DNA from: an uncultured Chitinophagaceae bacterium
GTDB lineage: Bacteria; Bacteroidota; Bacteroidia; Chitinophagales; Chitinophagaceae
Length of the DNA: 38,384 nucleotides
NCBI GenBank assembly: GCA_946885665.1
Contig: CAMPGT010000007.1
Location: 1 to 38,384 of the forward strand
Reading direction: 5' to 3'
Below are positions 9,301 to 16,146 of the stretch, piece by piece. How positions within the stretch are numbered: position 1 is the first letter of the stretch; every line of letters begins with the position of its first letter. The notes beneath the pieces were generated by a model. That model made no database searches and was not told the DNA's origin. It worked only from the letters and a program-made list of their open reading frames with translations. The translations under genes and the position numbers were made by a program.

Positions 9301-10361
9301 ATACGGGCATAGGCATCAGCAAGGAAAAACTGAGTAAAATATTTGAAAGCTTTACACAGGCCGATAGTTCAACAACACGGAAATTCGGCGGGACCGGCCT
9401 GGGCCTCACAATCTCAAAAAGCCTTGCCGAGCTCATGAGCGGCAATCTTACGGTTAAAAGTGATCCCGGAAGAGGAAGTGCCTTCACCCTCCACATGCCT
9501 CTCGAAGTCATTAATGTGCAGCCGCAGATATCCACAGAATACAAGCCGCCGCTGAGAAAGGTGCTGGTGATAGACGACAATGCCACCAACCGGAACCTTA
9601 TGGAGGAGATACTGGGATACTTCAACATTGAATGTGAAGTGGCGTCGGGCGCCAGGGAGGCGTTCATGAAGATCCAAAGGATCGAATCCAACAACGAGCC
9701 TCTCGACCTTATCATTATGGACCACCACATGCCCGAAATGGATGGCCTCACACTTTCGAAAGAAATCAGGAAAAGAACATTTGGCAATAACGGCGCGCAC
9801 ATCCTGATGCTTTCGTCGCTCGAAAAGAATATTTACACGCACGAAGCGGAAGAAGCGGGCATTTTTAAGATGATCACAAAGCCCGTGAAAATGTATGAGC
9901 TGTACAGCGTTCTGTGTTCAATGTTTGTGACCACAAAGCAGGTTGAAAAAACCGTTACTGCCACGCCCGAAATTAAAAAGATCGGCGATGCCACTACGAT
10001 CCTTGTTGTGGAAGATGATGCAATCAATATGATGCTGATCAACGAGGTGCTCACAAAAATGGGATTCAACGTCGTGAAGGCCGACAACGGAAAGCTTGCG
10101 CTTGAAATGTTGCCGCAAATCGACCCTGCGCTTATCTTCATGGATGTGAACATGCCCGAAATGGACGGCTACGCCACAACGAAACTGATCAGGAAGATGG
10201 GCGAACCCTGGAAGAGTATTCCCATCATTGCATTGACCGCCGATGCGATGATCGGTGATAAGGAACGATGCATAGCGGCCGGTATGGATGATTACGTGTC
10301 GAAACCCTTCAGGCTTGAAGAAATAGAAGAGGTGTTGAAAAGAAAAGTGCTGATGGCCTAG
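6351..10361 (+). CDS. Membrane hybrid histidine kinase: PilJ-like sensor, three PAS, GAF, HisKA, HATPase, two receivers
   Basis: 1336 residues. Two membrane helices (about 9-29 and 188-208) bracket an extracytoplasmic region with the PilJ/NIT-type motif ARQRMLSQ at 48-55. Then follow PAS-like domains (about 232-345, 362-480, 495-620) with PAC ends such as TSRNITERK, a GAF-like region (about 640-805), HisKA with phospho-acceptor H830 (MSHELRTPMNG), HATPase_c with N box NLLGNAIKF, and G boxes DTGIGIS and GGTGLGL. Two receiver domains end the protein, with phospho-acceptors D1124 (IIMDHHMPEMDG) and D1265 (IFMDVNMPEMDG). No HPt domain is seen. The signal is unknown. A 10-bp palindrome sits 3 bases before the ATG. 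The stop codon directly abuts the stop of the convergent gene at 10362. Confidence 0.93.
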   Translation: MTTPFRKLIRIAIVLISLTILFNFFGYYLIRSKSEENEKMSVMVNFAARQRMLSQTIVKDAFMILSIKGNDKGREKVRNNLKNDLVEFNNNNKFLRGEISFPNIEPTPNSFEVNNILAKLDTYVKSMVATGREIAGEDSVLLTVNRDIYMRQLMYNESRFTPLMEELNTTLVSTMDEKAKEANTINTTKLVSLVIALVFLAILVLEPLFRENFRNLKDLQDARNNLLTEQKYLSSILSSQTNYVVRIDRQGTITYANAEFLKIVSLTSEQLQYTPFYDLLYPKDAVRCTQIAAESWKNPGVRYKILIRKPINDGRDYLWTEWEFISLQNDHGEVSEIQGIGINVSDKILAEQSRKEAENALLESEKRFRLLAENSDDIISEHEPDGTVRYITPSVEKVLGYVKEDIIGRQFLDFVHADDIRNYAARQNLKTLKEADALTLSYRIQNKQEEFIWLETIAKPMKQNGEIVKFICTSRNITERKRVEAEREQLLAEMKQSEQLLRTVINSTPDWIYIKDLGHRYLLVNQAFGDSMHLPPQEFVGKNDLEIGFPEEIVKGDPLKGIRGFWSDDREVINTGKSKFIMEEPSIIDGKPQVMSTVKVPLVDSEGFVWGVLGFVHNITELKKTEENLRKKDQLLQAVAEATHQLIINNNLEDAIGEAIQLLGIKMNVNIVNVFKNFVEPASKKIYTNELVHWESSTGELISNHPERQSKLLSDDSELVQTLRKEDIFCGNTHDLTDEVLKRELIEWDIKSLSAIPIFTLNHFWGFVCFCDCESEREWTITEFSILQSFASTLAAAIERKQMEQELVLAKDIAEKASTTKSEFMANMSHELRTPMNGIIGFTDLVLTTELQKSQRDYLSNVKKSAYGLLEIINDILDFSKIEAGKLFIDNISLRLDELVEETVDILTVKAFEKNLEMICHIDPSLPSQFSGDPVRIRQVLVNLLGNAIKFTQQGEILVSVIPAGRIYNKFNKQYLDIEITVKDTGIGISKEKLSKIFESFTQADSSTTRKFGGTGLGLTISKSLAELMSGNLTVKSDPGRGSAFTLHMPLEVINVQPQISTEYKPPLRKVLVIDDNATNRNLMEEILGYFNIECEVASGAREAFMKIQRIESNNEPLDLIIMDHHMPEMDGLTLSKEIRKRTFGNNGAHILMLSSLEKNIYTHEAEEAGIFKMITKPVKMYELYSVLCSMFVTTKQVEKTVTATPEIKKIGDATTILVVEDDAINMMLINEVLTKMGFNVVKADNGKLALEMLPQIDPALIFMDVNMPEMDGYATTKLIRKMGEPWKSIPIIALTADAMIGDKERCIAAGMDDYVSKPFRLEEIEEVLKRKVLMA

Positions 10362-10832
10362 TTATTTTCTCTTACCCGGCCGGGTTGTCATTTTTTCAAT
10401 GATGTAAGGAAGGAGGGAATCGTATTTTGGGAGCTGTGAGTGCGTGCACATTTTGCGGACATCCCTGAAGTGCCTGATCACGTGCATATCCAGGTCTTTT
10501 TGCTGTTCTCCTATTACCGAGGCCTTTGCCTGCAGTACCGAATCGGTTACCGTGGAATCGTACATCTGGTAATAAAAGTCTTCTTTCGTTTTCTTGATTT
10601 CATTGAACCGCTCGCGAATCCCGTTGATGAATGCCTGTTTCTTTACATCATACACCGTCATTTGTTCGGGCGTAAAACCCACTTCGGTCTTCAGTCTTTC
10701 CGTAAACCCTTTCCTCCTGGGTTCGGTTTCTTTGTTGCACATGGAAAGAAATAAAACCAGCATCACGATGTTTGTGATCAGAAGGACGGCAATGATGGCA
10801 AGCGATATTTTATTTCTTGACATTTGGTTCAT
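10362..10832 (-). CDS. Small membrane-anchored protein, CpxP/Spy-like (periplasmic metal/stress sensor type)
   Basis: 156 residues from the ATG at 10832-10830, which shares one base with the stop of the upstream gene (TGATG); a TTG one codon earlier is a less likely start. An N-terminal membrane helix (about residues 10-30, IAVLLITNIVMLVLFLSM) is followed by a charged helical region with GFTPEQMTVYDVKKQ and later IGEQQKDLDMHV. This is the LTxxQ-like layout of CpxP/Spy/CnrX-type periplasmic proteins. It is the third gene of the ECF sigma cluster. The family call comes from layout rather than a strong motif. It could sense or chaperone in the periplasm, feeding the sigma system; no metal site can be named with certainty. 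Confidence 0.65.
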   Translation of the reverse strand: MNQMSRNKISLAIIAVLLITNIVMLVLFLSMCNKETEPRRKGFTERLKTEVGFTPEQMTVYDVKKQAFINGIRERFNEIKKTKEDFYYQMYDSTVTDSVLQAKASVIGEQQKDLDMHVIRHFRDVRKMCTHSQLPKYDSLLPYIIEKMTTRPGKRK

Positions 10833-11161
10833 CAAGGCTGAGCGTTTTCAATATCGTAAAAAGTAGTGTAACTCAGATCTTCCGTAGAGCTGATTTCACT
10901 AAGCTCGCCCTGGCTGCTTTGAGCCGATACCCCCTGTATGATCACGAACGCATTCAGAAGCAGCACCAATGAAACAGCGGCCGCGGCCACCGCGGGTCGG
11001 GTTACCAGCCTGCTGATCCTTTCCCACTCGCTTCTCTCGTTCTTTGTCATCCTGGCATGTAACCGGGTGTAAAAGAACGGCTTAGGTGTTGCCCGACGAA
11101 TGTTGACGATGCTTTCCAAGGTCTCATCAATACGACGTTGTATATCTGAATTCTTGTTCAT
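10832..11161 (-). CDS. Short single-pass membrane protein, candidate anti-sigma factor
   Basis: 109 residues. A cytoplasmic-looking charged N-terminal part (about 1-52, with FFYTRLHARMTKNERSEWERI) is followed by one membrane helix (about 53-77, rich in Ala, Val and Leu) and a short outer tail rich in Ser/Glu. It lies 38 bases after the ECF sigma gene and overlaps the next gene by one base. I do not recognise a named family. Position and topology fit a small anti-sigma factor that holds the sigma factor at the membrane; no zinc HxxxCxxC motif is present, so it would not be of the ZAS type. Confidence 0.7.
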   Translation of the reverse strand: MNKNSDIQRRIDETLESIVNIRRATPKPFFYTRLHARMTKNERSEWERISRLVTRPAVAAAAVSLVLLLNAFVIIQGVSAQSSQGELSEISSTEDLSYTTFYDIENAQP

Positions 11162-11199
11162 AACACTCTATTTGACGAGAATGGGAACGAAAACTTGTG

Positions 11200-11784
11200 T
11201 CATTCCTCATTTTCAAGATAAATGGTTTCTAGCGTTTTGCGAAGATTTTTTCTGGCCCGGTGCAAAAGCGATTCAATGGAGGCCACCGACAGTTTCATTA
11301 CATCACTGATTTCCTGGTAGCTGAGTCCCTCGATCCGGTTGAGCGTAAAGGCCACTTTTTGCTTGTTTGGCAATTGTTGGATCGCTCTAAACAAATACTT
11401 TGCCTTTTCTTTGTTATCCAGCGAAACTCCCGGGTGTGTGAAATCGGGAGGATCATGCAAAAGCTCATCATTGGCGCCAAAAAGGCTCTGGACGAACGCA
11501 AATCTTTTTTTTCTTTTTTTCTTCCTCAAATGGTCCATGGCCTTCGAAATGGTGATCCGGTAAAGCCAGGTCGACAATTTTGATTCGCCTTTGAAGGAAT
11601 GGATCGACTCATACAGTTGAACAAATACCTCCTGGGTCACGTCTTCGGCATCTTCGGCGTTTTGCACAATACCCAAAGCAGTGTTGTAAACCAGACCCTG
11701 CGAGGATTCTACGATTTCTTTAAAAGCCGAATCCTCGCCCTGCCTTAGACGTTCAATTAAGTTCCATTCATTCAAATGCGGCAA
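11200..11784 (-). CDS. ECF-type RNA polymerase sigma factor
   Basis: 194 residues. Region 2 spans about residues 18-95 (AEDAEDVTQEVFVQLYESI, then STWLYRITISKAMDHLRKKK), region 4 about 130-185 (LPNKQKVAFTLNRIEGLSYQ, then the helix-turn-helix with VASIESLLHRARKNL). A strongly basic run (RKKKRKKR) ends region 2. The start is probably the TTG at 11784-11782: the in-frame upstream codons contain no ATG before a TGA stop at about 11848. The gene heads a minus-strand cluster with a small membrane protein and a CpxP/Spy-like protein, the usual arrangement for a sigma factor controlled by a membrane anti-sigma factor. It is divergent from the DUF5606 gene. Confidence 0.92.
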   Translation of the reverse strand: MPHLNEWNLIERLRQGEDSAFKEIVESSQGLVYNTALGIVQNAEDAEDVTQEVFVQLYESIHSFKGESKLSTWLYRITISKAMDHLRKKKRKKRFAFVQSLFGANDELLHDPPDFTHPGVSLDNKEKAKYLFRAIQQLPNKQKVAFTLNRIEGLSYQEISDVMKLSVASIESLLHRARKNLRKTLETIYLENEE

Positions 11785-11883
11785 TTTGCAGGTGGCGATA
11801 TTACGGAAAAAACGTATAAAAGGAGCCGCGGGCCGATGAGAAGAAAATCATTTATCTTGCAGTCCTTTTTTTAATCAGATTAC

Positions 11884-12552
11884 ATGGAATACGGAAAAAT
11901 TATTGCAGTGACGGGTTTACCCGGTTTGTTTGAGTTGTTAAGTAGTAAGAACGATGGGGCAATAGTCAGGTCCCTCGAGGATAAGACCACAAAATTCGTC
12001 TCATCCCGGGTACACAACTTTTCGCACCTCGAAAGCATAGAAGTGTTCACGGTACGTGATAACGTCAACCTCATCGATATTTTTCATGCCATGGAAAAGG
12101 AAGGCGGCCAGGTGCCAGATGGAAAAGATACCCCGGCCCTGAAAAAATACTTCGAAAAAGTATATCCCGACCTCGACTTTGAAAGGGTTTACACCAGCGA
12201 CCTGAAGAAAATGACCAAATGGTACGACGTTTTGAAGGCCAATAATGTCGAGATCAGGCTGACCGAACAGCCGCAGGAAGAAGAGGAAGAGGCGAACGCA
12301 TCCGAAGCTGAAGAGCCGAAAGCACAAGAAGCTCCTGCTAACGAGGCGCCGGCGAAGAAAAAAGCCAAGGCGGCCCCTGCCGCCGATGCCGCAGAAAAAC
12401 AGGAAACCGCCGAAAAACCCAAAAAGGCGGCCGTAAAGAAAAAGGCCGAACCCAAAAAAGAAGAGACTAAAAAAGAGCCGGCCGCGAAAAAATCAGAAAC
12501 GGAGAAAGCCAGCAAGGCTCCGGCGAAAAAGTCTGCTCCGAAGAAGAAATAG
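11884..12552 (+). CDS. DUF5606 domain protein with long Lys/Ala/Glu/Pro-rich tail
   Basis: 222 residues. Residues 1-127 form a compact domain starting MEYGKIIAVTGLPGLFELLS, which I recognise as the Bacteroidota DUF5606 family; function unknown. Residues about 129-222 are low complexity: first acidic (QEEEEEANASEAEE), then many Lys/Ala/Pro repeats of the PAKK and PKKAAVKKK type, ending KKSAPKKK. The tail resembles those of histone H1-like and other nucleic-acid-binding bacterial proteins, so binding to DNA or RNA is a reasonable inference. A near-match -7 (TATCTTGC) lies about 25 bases before the start. The next gene, an oligoendopeptidase, follows by 44 bases. Confidence 0.85.
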   Translation: MEYGKIIAVTGLPGLFELLSSKNDGAIVRSLEDKTTKFVSSRVHNFSHLESIEVFTVRDNVNLIDIFHAMEKEGGQVPDGKDTPALKKYFEKVYPDLDFERVYTSDLKKMTKWYDVLKANNVEIRLTEQPQEEEEEANASEAEEPKAQEAPANEAPAKKKAKAAPAADAAEKQETAEKPKKAAVKKKAEPKKEETKKEPAAKKSETEKASKAPAKKSAPKKK

Positions 12553-12596
12553 GCTCTTTTCGTAAACTTGTTTGTGGAAGGATTAAATTAAGAAAG

Positions 12597-14318
12597 ATGA
12601 CTGCTGACATTCAAAAGGCTCCAAGAACATTTTTACCCGAAGATTTCAACATTACCACCTGGGATAAATTAGAACCTTATTTTAAGGAGCTGCTCGACAG
12701 GGGCATCACCTCAAAGGCAGACCTGGAAAGATGGCTGAAAGACATCAGCGAGCTGGAAGCGGTTGTAAGTGAAGACGCCTGCTGGCGCCAGATCAATATG
12801 ACCTGCGACACTGAAAATAAAGCGCTCGAAGAGGCCTTCACATACTTTTGCATGCACATTCAGCCGCATATTCAGCCTTATGCCGATAAGCTGAACCGAA
12901 AACTCATCGACACACCGTTTGCAAAAGATCTCGACCAGGAAAAATATTTCACCTACCTGCGCAGCATCCGCAAAAACATTGAGTTGTTCCGCGAAGCGAA
13001 TGTTCCCATTCAGGCGGAGATGAGCGTGCTCCAACAGCAGTTCGGGGTTATCTCCGGAAAAATGACGGTTACCGTTAAGGGCCAGGAATACACGCTGCAG
13101 CAGGCCGCGAAATTCCTGGAAGATCACGACCGGAAGCTGAGGGAAGAAGTTTACCGTAAGATAAACGAAAGGAGGCTCCAGGACAGGAGCGAACTCAACA
13201 ACCTCTACAATACCCTCATCGAAAAACGCGACCGCATCGCAAAAAATGCGGGTTTCGACAACTTCCGCGACTATAAGTTCAAAGAGCTGGGAAGGTTCGA
13301 TTACACCAAGGAAGATTGCTTCCAGTTTCACGAAGCGGTTAAGCAACACGTTTTGCCCCTCGTTGACATCATCTACGCCGGGAAAAGGAAAAAACTGGGT
13401 TTGGATTCGCTAAGGCCATGGGACCTGGAAGCCGAACCGCAGGGCGTTGAGCCGCTGCATCCGTTCAAAAACGGCGACGACCTCCTCAATAAAACCATTG
13501 AATGTTTTAATGAGCTCCGTCCCTTTTTTGCCGATTGCCTGAAGAAAATGAACGAGATGAAAAGGCTCGATCTGGACTCCCGCAAGGGAAAGGCGCCCGG
13601 CGGATACAACTGTCCCCTGGCCGAAACGGGTGCACCCTTCATCTTCATGAACGCCGCGGGCCAAACCAGCGATGTCACCACCATGGTGCACGAGGGCGGC
13701 CATGCTGTTCATTCGTTCCTTGCCCACCCGCTGGAACTCAGCGCCTTCAAGGAATACCCTATGGAGATCGCCGAAGTGGCCAGTATGGCCATGGAGCTTT
13801 TCAGCATGGACCACTGGCAGTTTTTCTTCAGCAATAAAAATGACCTGAACAGGGCGAAATCAAAAGAATTGGAAAGAGTGATTACCATTTTCCCCTGGAT
13901 CGCGACTATAGATAAGTTCCAGCATTGGGTGTACGAAAATCCCGGCCATACGGAACAGGAGAGAACGGAGAAATGGGTGGAAATACTGAACGAGTTCTCC
14001 TCTTCGGAAGTGGATTTTTCCGGATTGGATGAATACAGGAAAAGCAGTTGGCAAAGACAATTGCACCTGTTCGAGGTGCCTTTTTATTACATTGAGTATG
14101 GAATCGCGCAGTTGGGAGCCATCGGTCTTTGGATGCAGTTCAAGAAAAACAAGGAACAGGCGCTTAACAATTACATCAATGCATTAAGCAAAGGAGGCAC
14201 GAAAACGCTGCCTGAACTGTATAAAGCAGCAGGCCTCGAGTTCAATTTCTCGCCGGACCATATCCGCGACCTGATGGAGTTCGTCAAATCCGAACTGGTT
14301 GCCCTGGAGAAGGGCTGA
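12597..14318 (+). CDS. M3 family oligoendopeptidase (PepF-like)
   Basis: 573 residues, normal for M3B oligoendopeptidase F relatives. Zinc motif HEGGH at residues 365-369 (MVHEGGHAVHSF), with the downstream ligand Glu probably in YPMEIAEVASMAMELF. No signal peptide, so it should act in the cytoplasm on short peptides. The ATG is preceded by AAGAAAG, and a one-mismatch -7 element (TAAACTTG, 12563-12570) lies 26 bases upstream. The gene ends at a strong terminator hairpin shared with the convergent Fur-family gene. Confidence 0.92.
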   Translation: MTADIQKAPRTFLPEDFNITTWDKLEPYFKELLDRGITSKADLERWLKDISELEAVVSEDACWRQINMTCDTENKALEEAFTYFCMHIQPHIQPYADKLNRKLIDTPFAKDLDQEKYFTYLRSIRKNIELFREANVPIQAEMSVLQQQFGVISGKMTVTVKGQEYTLQQAAKFLEDHDRKLREEVYRKINERRLQDRSELNNLYNTLIEKRDRIAKNAGFDNFRDYKFKELGRFDYTKEDCFQFHEAVKQHVLPLVDIIYAGKRKKLGLDSLRPWDLEAEPQGVEPLHPFKNGDDLLNKTIECFNELRPFFADCLKKMNEMKRLDLDSRKGKAPGGYNCPLAETGAPFIFMNAAGQTSDVTTMVHEGGHAVHSFLAHPLELSAFKEYPMEIAEVASMAMELFSMDHWQFFFSNKNDLNRAKSKELERVITIFPWIATIDKFQHWVYENPGHTEQERTEKWVEILNEFSSSEVDFSGLDEYRKSSWQRQLHLFEVPFYYIEYGIAQLGAIGLWMQFKKNKEQALNNYINALSKGGTKTLPELYKAAGLEFNFSPDHIRDLMEFVKSELVALEKG

Positions 14319-14464
14319 GTTCCGGGACATTAAGTGAAACGTTAAATGTAAGTTTTTGACTGAAGTATATAGAAAGTGTTATTTCAGAAGTATATCTTTA
14401 TGCCTGAAACCACCCACAAAAAAATAACGTATTTAAAATAGCTACTAATCAGAGCCTTAACCAA

Positions 14465-14501
14465 AAAGTCCCGGTGTTTCCACATCGGGGCTTTGTTTTT
14501 T
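14465..14501 (+). terminator. Intrinsic terminator between the oligoendopeptidase and fur-like genes
   Basis: A 12-bp stem (AAAGTCCCGGTG against CATCGGGGCTTT, with two G-T pairs) around a 6-base loop, followed by GTTTTTT on the plus strand. The other strand has CTTTTTGG after the stem, so it may work in both directions for the convergent genes. It overlaps the stop codon of the Fur-family gene. Confidence 0.85.
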
Positions 14502-14946
14502 ATTCAGTTGCTTTCTGACATTCACCACAAATTCCGCTAACGATCATTTGCCTTTCTGATGGCCTGAAGCCCTTTGGCAGCTTCACTTCAGGAACCGTAA
14601 CCGATTCCAGGCACGTTGTTGTTGCGCACACATTGCACACGAAATGCACGTGGTTATCGTGGTGATGTCCCTCACTGCAATCATCTTTGCAGAGTGCATA
14701 ACGGATGGAGTTATCCGCAGTTGGTATCGTGTGAATGATGCCTTTTTCCATAAAGGATTGCAGTGTGCGGTACACAGTTACACGGTCAAATTTTTCACCG
14801 CTTCTTTTTTCAATATCCGCATGCGCGAGGGCGCCGCTGCTGTGCAAAAAAAGTTCAAGGATCGTTTTTCTGCTATCGGTAACACTCAGTTGGTTCTTCC
14901 TGAGTATGTCATTTATTTGTATGGTTCTATCTGTGTCGGTATGCAT
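14500..14946 (-). CDS. Fur-family transcriptional repressor (Zur-like candidate)
   Basis: 148 residues from the ATG at 14946-14944. Two other in-frame ATGs lie upstream (14952 and 14988); the longest form would overlap the SCO gene, and GAAAGA lies at good distance before the chosen start. A winged-helix DNA-binding domain comes first (LSVTDSRKTILELF, then FDRVTVYRTLQSF). A His-rich metal segment follows (HHHDNHVHF, about 94-102), then two CxxC pairs (C104/C107 and C140/C143) that bind structural zinc. Family members sense Fe, Zn, Mn or peroxide. Next to a MerC-type gene and a 17-bp palindrome, zinc sensing is the best inference. It lies 10 bases after the SCO gene, so the two are probably co-transcribed. 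Confidence 0.92.
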   Translation of the reverse strand: MHTDTDRTIQINDILRKNQLSVTDSRKTILELFLHSSGALAHADIEKRSGEKFDRVTVYRTLQSFMEKGIIHTIPTADNSIRYALCKDDCSEGHHHDNHVHFVCNVCATTTCLESVTVPEVKLPKGFRPSERQMIVSGICGECQKATE

Positions 14947-14956
14947 GATCATTCTT

Positions 14957-15610
14957 TCAATTGGTAAAGAGATTATTTGTAAATCCATGATCCGTCGCCG
15001 GTTCTTTCAGCAACGTTGCAATGTCCTCTTTCAGTTCTTTTAACTCGCCTTTTTTCAGGCCGTCATAAATCTTCTTTCTCACCCTGCCTTTTTTATCTAC
15101 CAGCGCAAAAAACTGCGTGTGCAGAAATTGCTCGTCTATGTTGCCAACATTGTTTTTGGGGTCGTCAAGGAGGTAGCTCACCCTGGCCGCGTTGTACAGG
15201 CTGTCTTTCGAACCGGTCAGGAAGTACCACTTGTTGCTGTCAACCTGCATGGAATCTGAATATACCTTCAACCGGGCCACGCTGTCGGTTTCGGGATCCA
15301 CGGTGTGTGACAGGATCAGGAAATTAGGATTGTCCTTGAACGCTTCATAAATGTCTTTCATGTTGGTGTTCAGGATCGGGCAAATCCCGGGGCAGGTGGT
15401 AAAAAAGTATTCCGCAACATACACCTTGCCTTCAACGTCTTGCCTGGTAACGGTTTTGCCATCCTGGTTGGTGAAATAAAACGGCTTTACCACGCTGAGT
15501 ACCTGGAACTTTTCCTGTCCGTAACCGGGTACGATCAGCCTGAGAACGAAGTAAAAAGCTACCGCCAGGCCGGTAAAAAAGACGATATAGAAGATGGACT
15601 TTTTGCTCAT
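14957..15610 (-). CDS. SCO1/SenC/PrrC family thioredoxin-like copper protein
   Basis: 217 residues from the ATG at 15610-15608; further upstream in-frame starts would run through the promoter region of the divergent gene. One N-terminal membrane helix (about 6-27, FYIVFFTGLAVAFYFVL) anchors a thioredoxin-fold domain facing the periplasm. The copper-binding pair CPGIC is C73/C77, and the conserved His is H164 (FLHTQFF). SCO proteins deliver copper to the CuA site of cytochrome oxidase or act as thiol reductants. Here it is followed by a Fur-family repressor rather than oxidase genes, which suggests metal-responsive expression. Confidence 0.92.
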   Translation of the reverse strand: MSKKSIFYIVFFTGLAVAFYFVLRLIVPGYGQEKFQVLSVVKPFYFTNQDGKTVTRQDVEGKVYVAEYFFTTCPGICPILNTNMKDIYEAFKDNPNFLILSHTVDPETDSVARLKVYSDSMQVDSNKWYFLTGSKDSLYNAARVSYLLDDPKNNVGNIDEQFLHTQFFALVDKKGRVRKKIYDGLKKGELKELKEDIATLLKEPATDHGFTNNLFTN

Positions 15611-15651
15611 GATGGCAAAGGTACAATGTTTCTTTCTGCGTCCGGAAATTT

Positions 15652-15668
15652 TTGCAACTTTGTTGCAA
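15652..15668. promoter_or_regulatory. Perfect palindrome, candidate Fur/Zur-family operator
   Basis: TTGCAAC-TTT-GTTGCAA: two perfect 7-bp half sites with a 3-bp spacer. It sits between the divergent SCO and MerC-domain genes, 41 bases before the SCO start and 30 before the MerC start. Its right half covers the expected -33 position of the merC-side promoter (21 bases before the -7 element), ideal for repression. Length and symmetry fit a Fur-family dimer site, and a Fur-family gene lies in the same cluster. Confidence 0.7.
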
Positions 15669-15686
15669 TAGGAGCTTTTTAATCCA

Positions 15687-15694
15687 TATATTTG
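15687..15694 (+). promoter_or_regulatory. -7 promoter element of the MerC-domain gene
   Basis: Exact TAnnTTTG match (TATATTTG, followed by C), ending only 4 bases before the ATG. The transcript would start at or next to the start codon, so a leaderless message is predicted. Confidence 0.65.
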
Positions 15695-15698
15695 CCGC

Positions 15699-16091
15699 AT
15701 GAAAGGGAGAATTAACTGGGATGCTTTGGGAATAGCCGCTTCGGTGGCTTGCGCCATTCATTGTGCCATACTTCCGCTGATGCTGGGCACATTACCGATT
15801 CTCGGTATTGAACTCATTGACAATGTGCGCTTTGAATATTTTATGATCTTCCTGGCATTTGCCATCGGCGTCTACTCGCTGTGGCACGGCTATCGCCGTC
15901 ACCACCACAGCAAGGTGCCCGTACTGATATTCAGTGCCGGCATCATTTTCCTCGTTGCCAAGCAGGTATGGCACGAGTTCCAGTACTGGCTCCTGCCCAT
16001 TGCCATTCTCATGATCGTGACTGCCCACTTTATCAATTACAAAGCCTGCCGCGTTCACAATCATGCGCATACGGACGACTGCAACCACTAA
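15699..16091 (+). CDS. MerC-domain membrane protein (putative metal-uptake protein)
   Basis: 130 residues with four predicted membrane helices. The MerC-type Cys/His motif ACAIHCAILPLML (C18, H21, C22) lies in the first helix. The C-terminal end is His/Cys-rich (VHNHAHTDDCNH). MerC proteins move Hg(II), but chromosomal copies in Bacteroidota without mer genes are more likely involved in zinc or another divalent metal. No merA, merP or merR is nearby. The divergent partner genes are SCO and a Fur-family repressor, and a palindrome overlaps this promoter, so metal-controlled expression is expected. Confidence 0.85.
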   Translation: MKGRINWDALGIAASVACAIHCAILPLMLGTLPILGIELIDNVRFEYFMIFLAFAIGVYSLWHGYRRHHHSKVPVLIFSAGIIFLVAKQVWHEFQYWLLPIAILMIVTAHFINYKACRVHNHAHTDDCNH

Positions 16092-16121
16092 AGGTTTTCC
16101 GGCATTTTGCACGGCGTTTGC

Positions 16122-16129
16122 TATTTTTG
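16122..16129 (+). promoter_or_regulatory. -7 promoter element of the nifU-like gene
   Basis: Exact TAnnTTTG match (TATTTTTG, followed by C), 17 bases before the ATG, in the 55-base gap after the MerC-domain gene. Confidence 0.6.
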
Positions 16130-16146
16130 CAGTTAAATAGTGAGTT

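Noticed and set aside
10374..10385. ACCCGGCCGGGT palindrome followed by T bases as terminator of the hybrid kinase
   Set aside because: The palindrome has no loop space beyond a 4-bp stem and lies inside the coding end of the opposite gene; the T run is 5 bases away.
15611..15757. Longer SCO protein starting upstream of 15610
   Set aside because: The added 49 residues would cross the palindrome and the start of the divergent MerC-domain gene; the ATG at 15610 opens directly into the membrane anchor.
15699..16091. Mercury resistance operon
   Set aside because: No merA, merP, merT or merR nearby; the neighbours are SCO and a Fur-family repressor.
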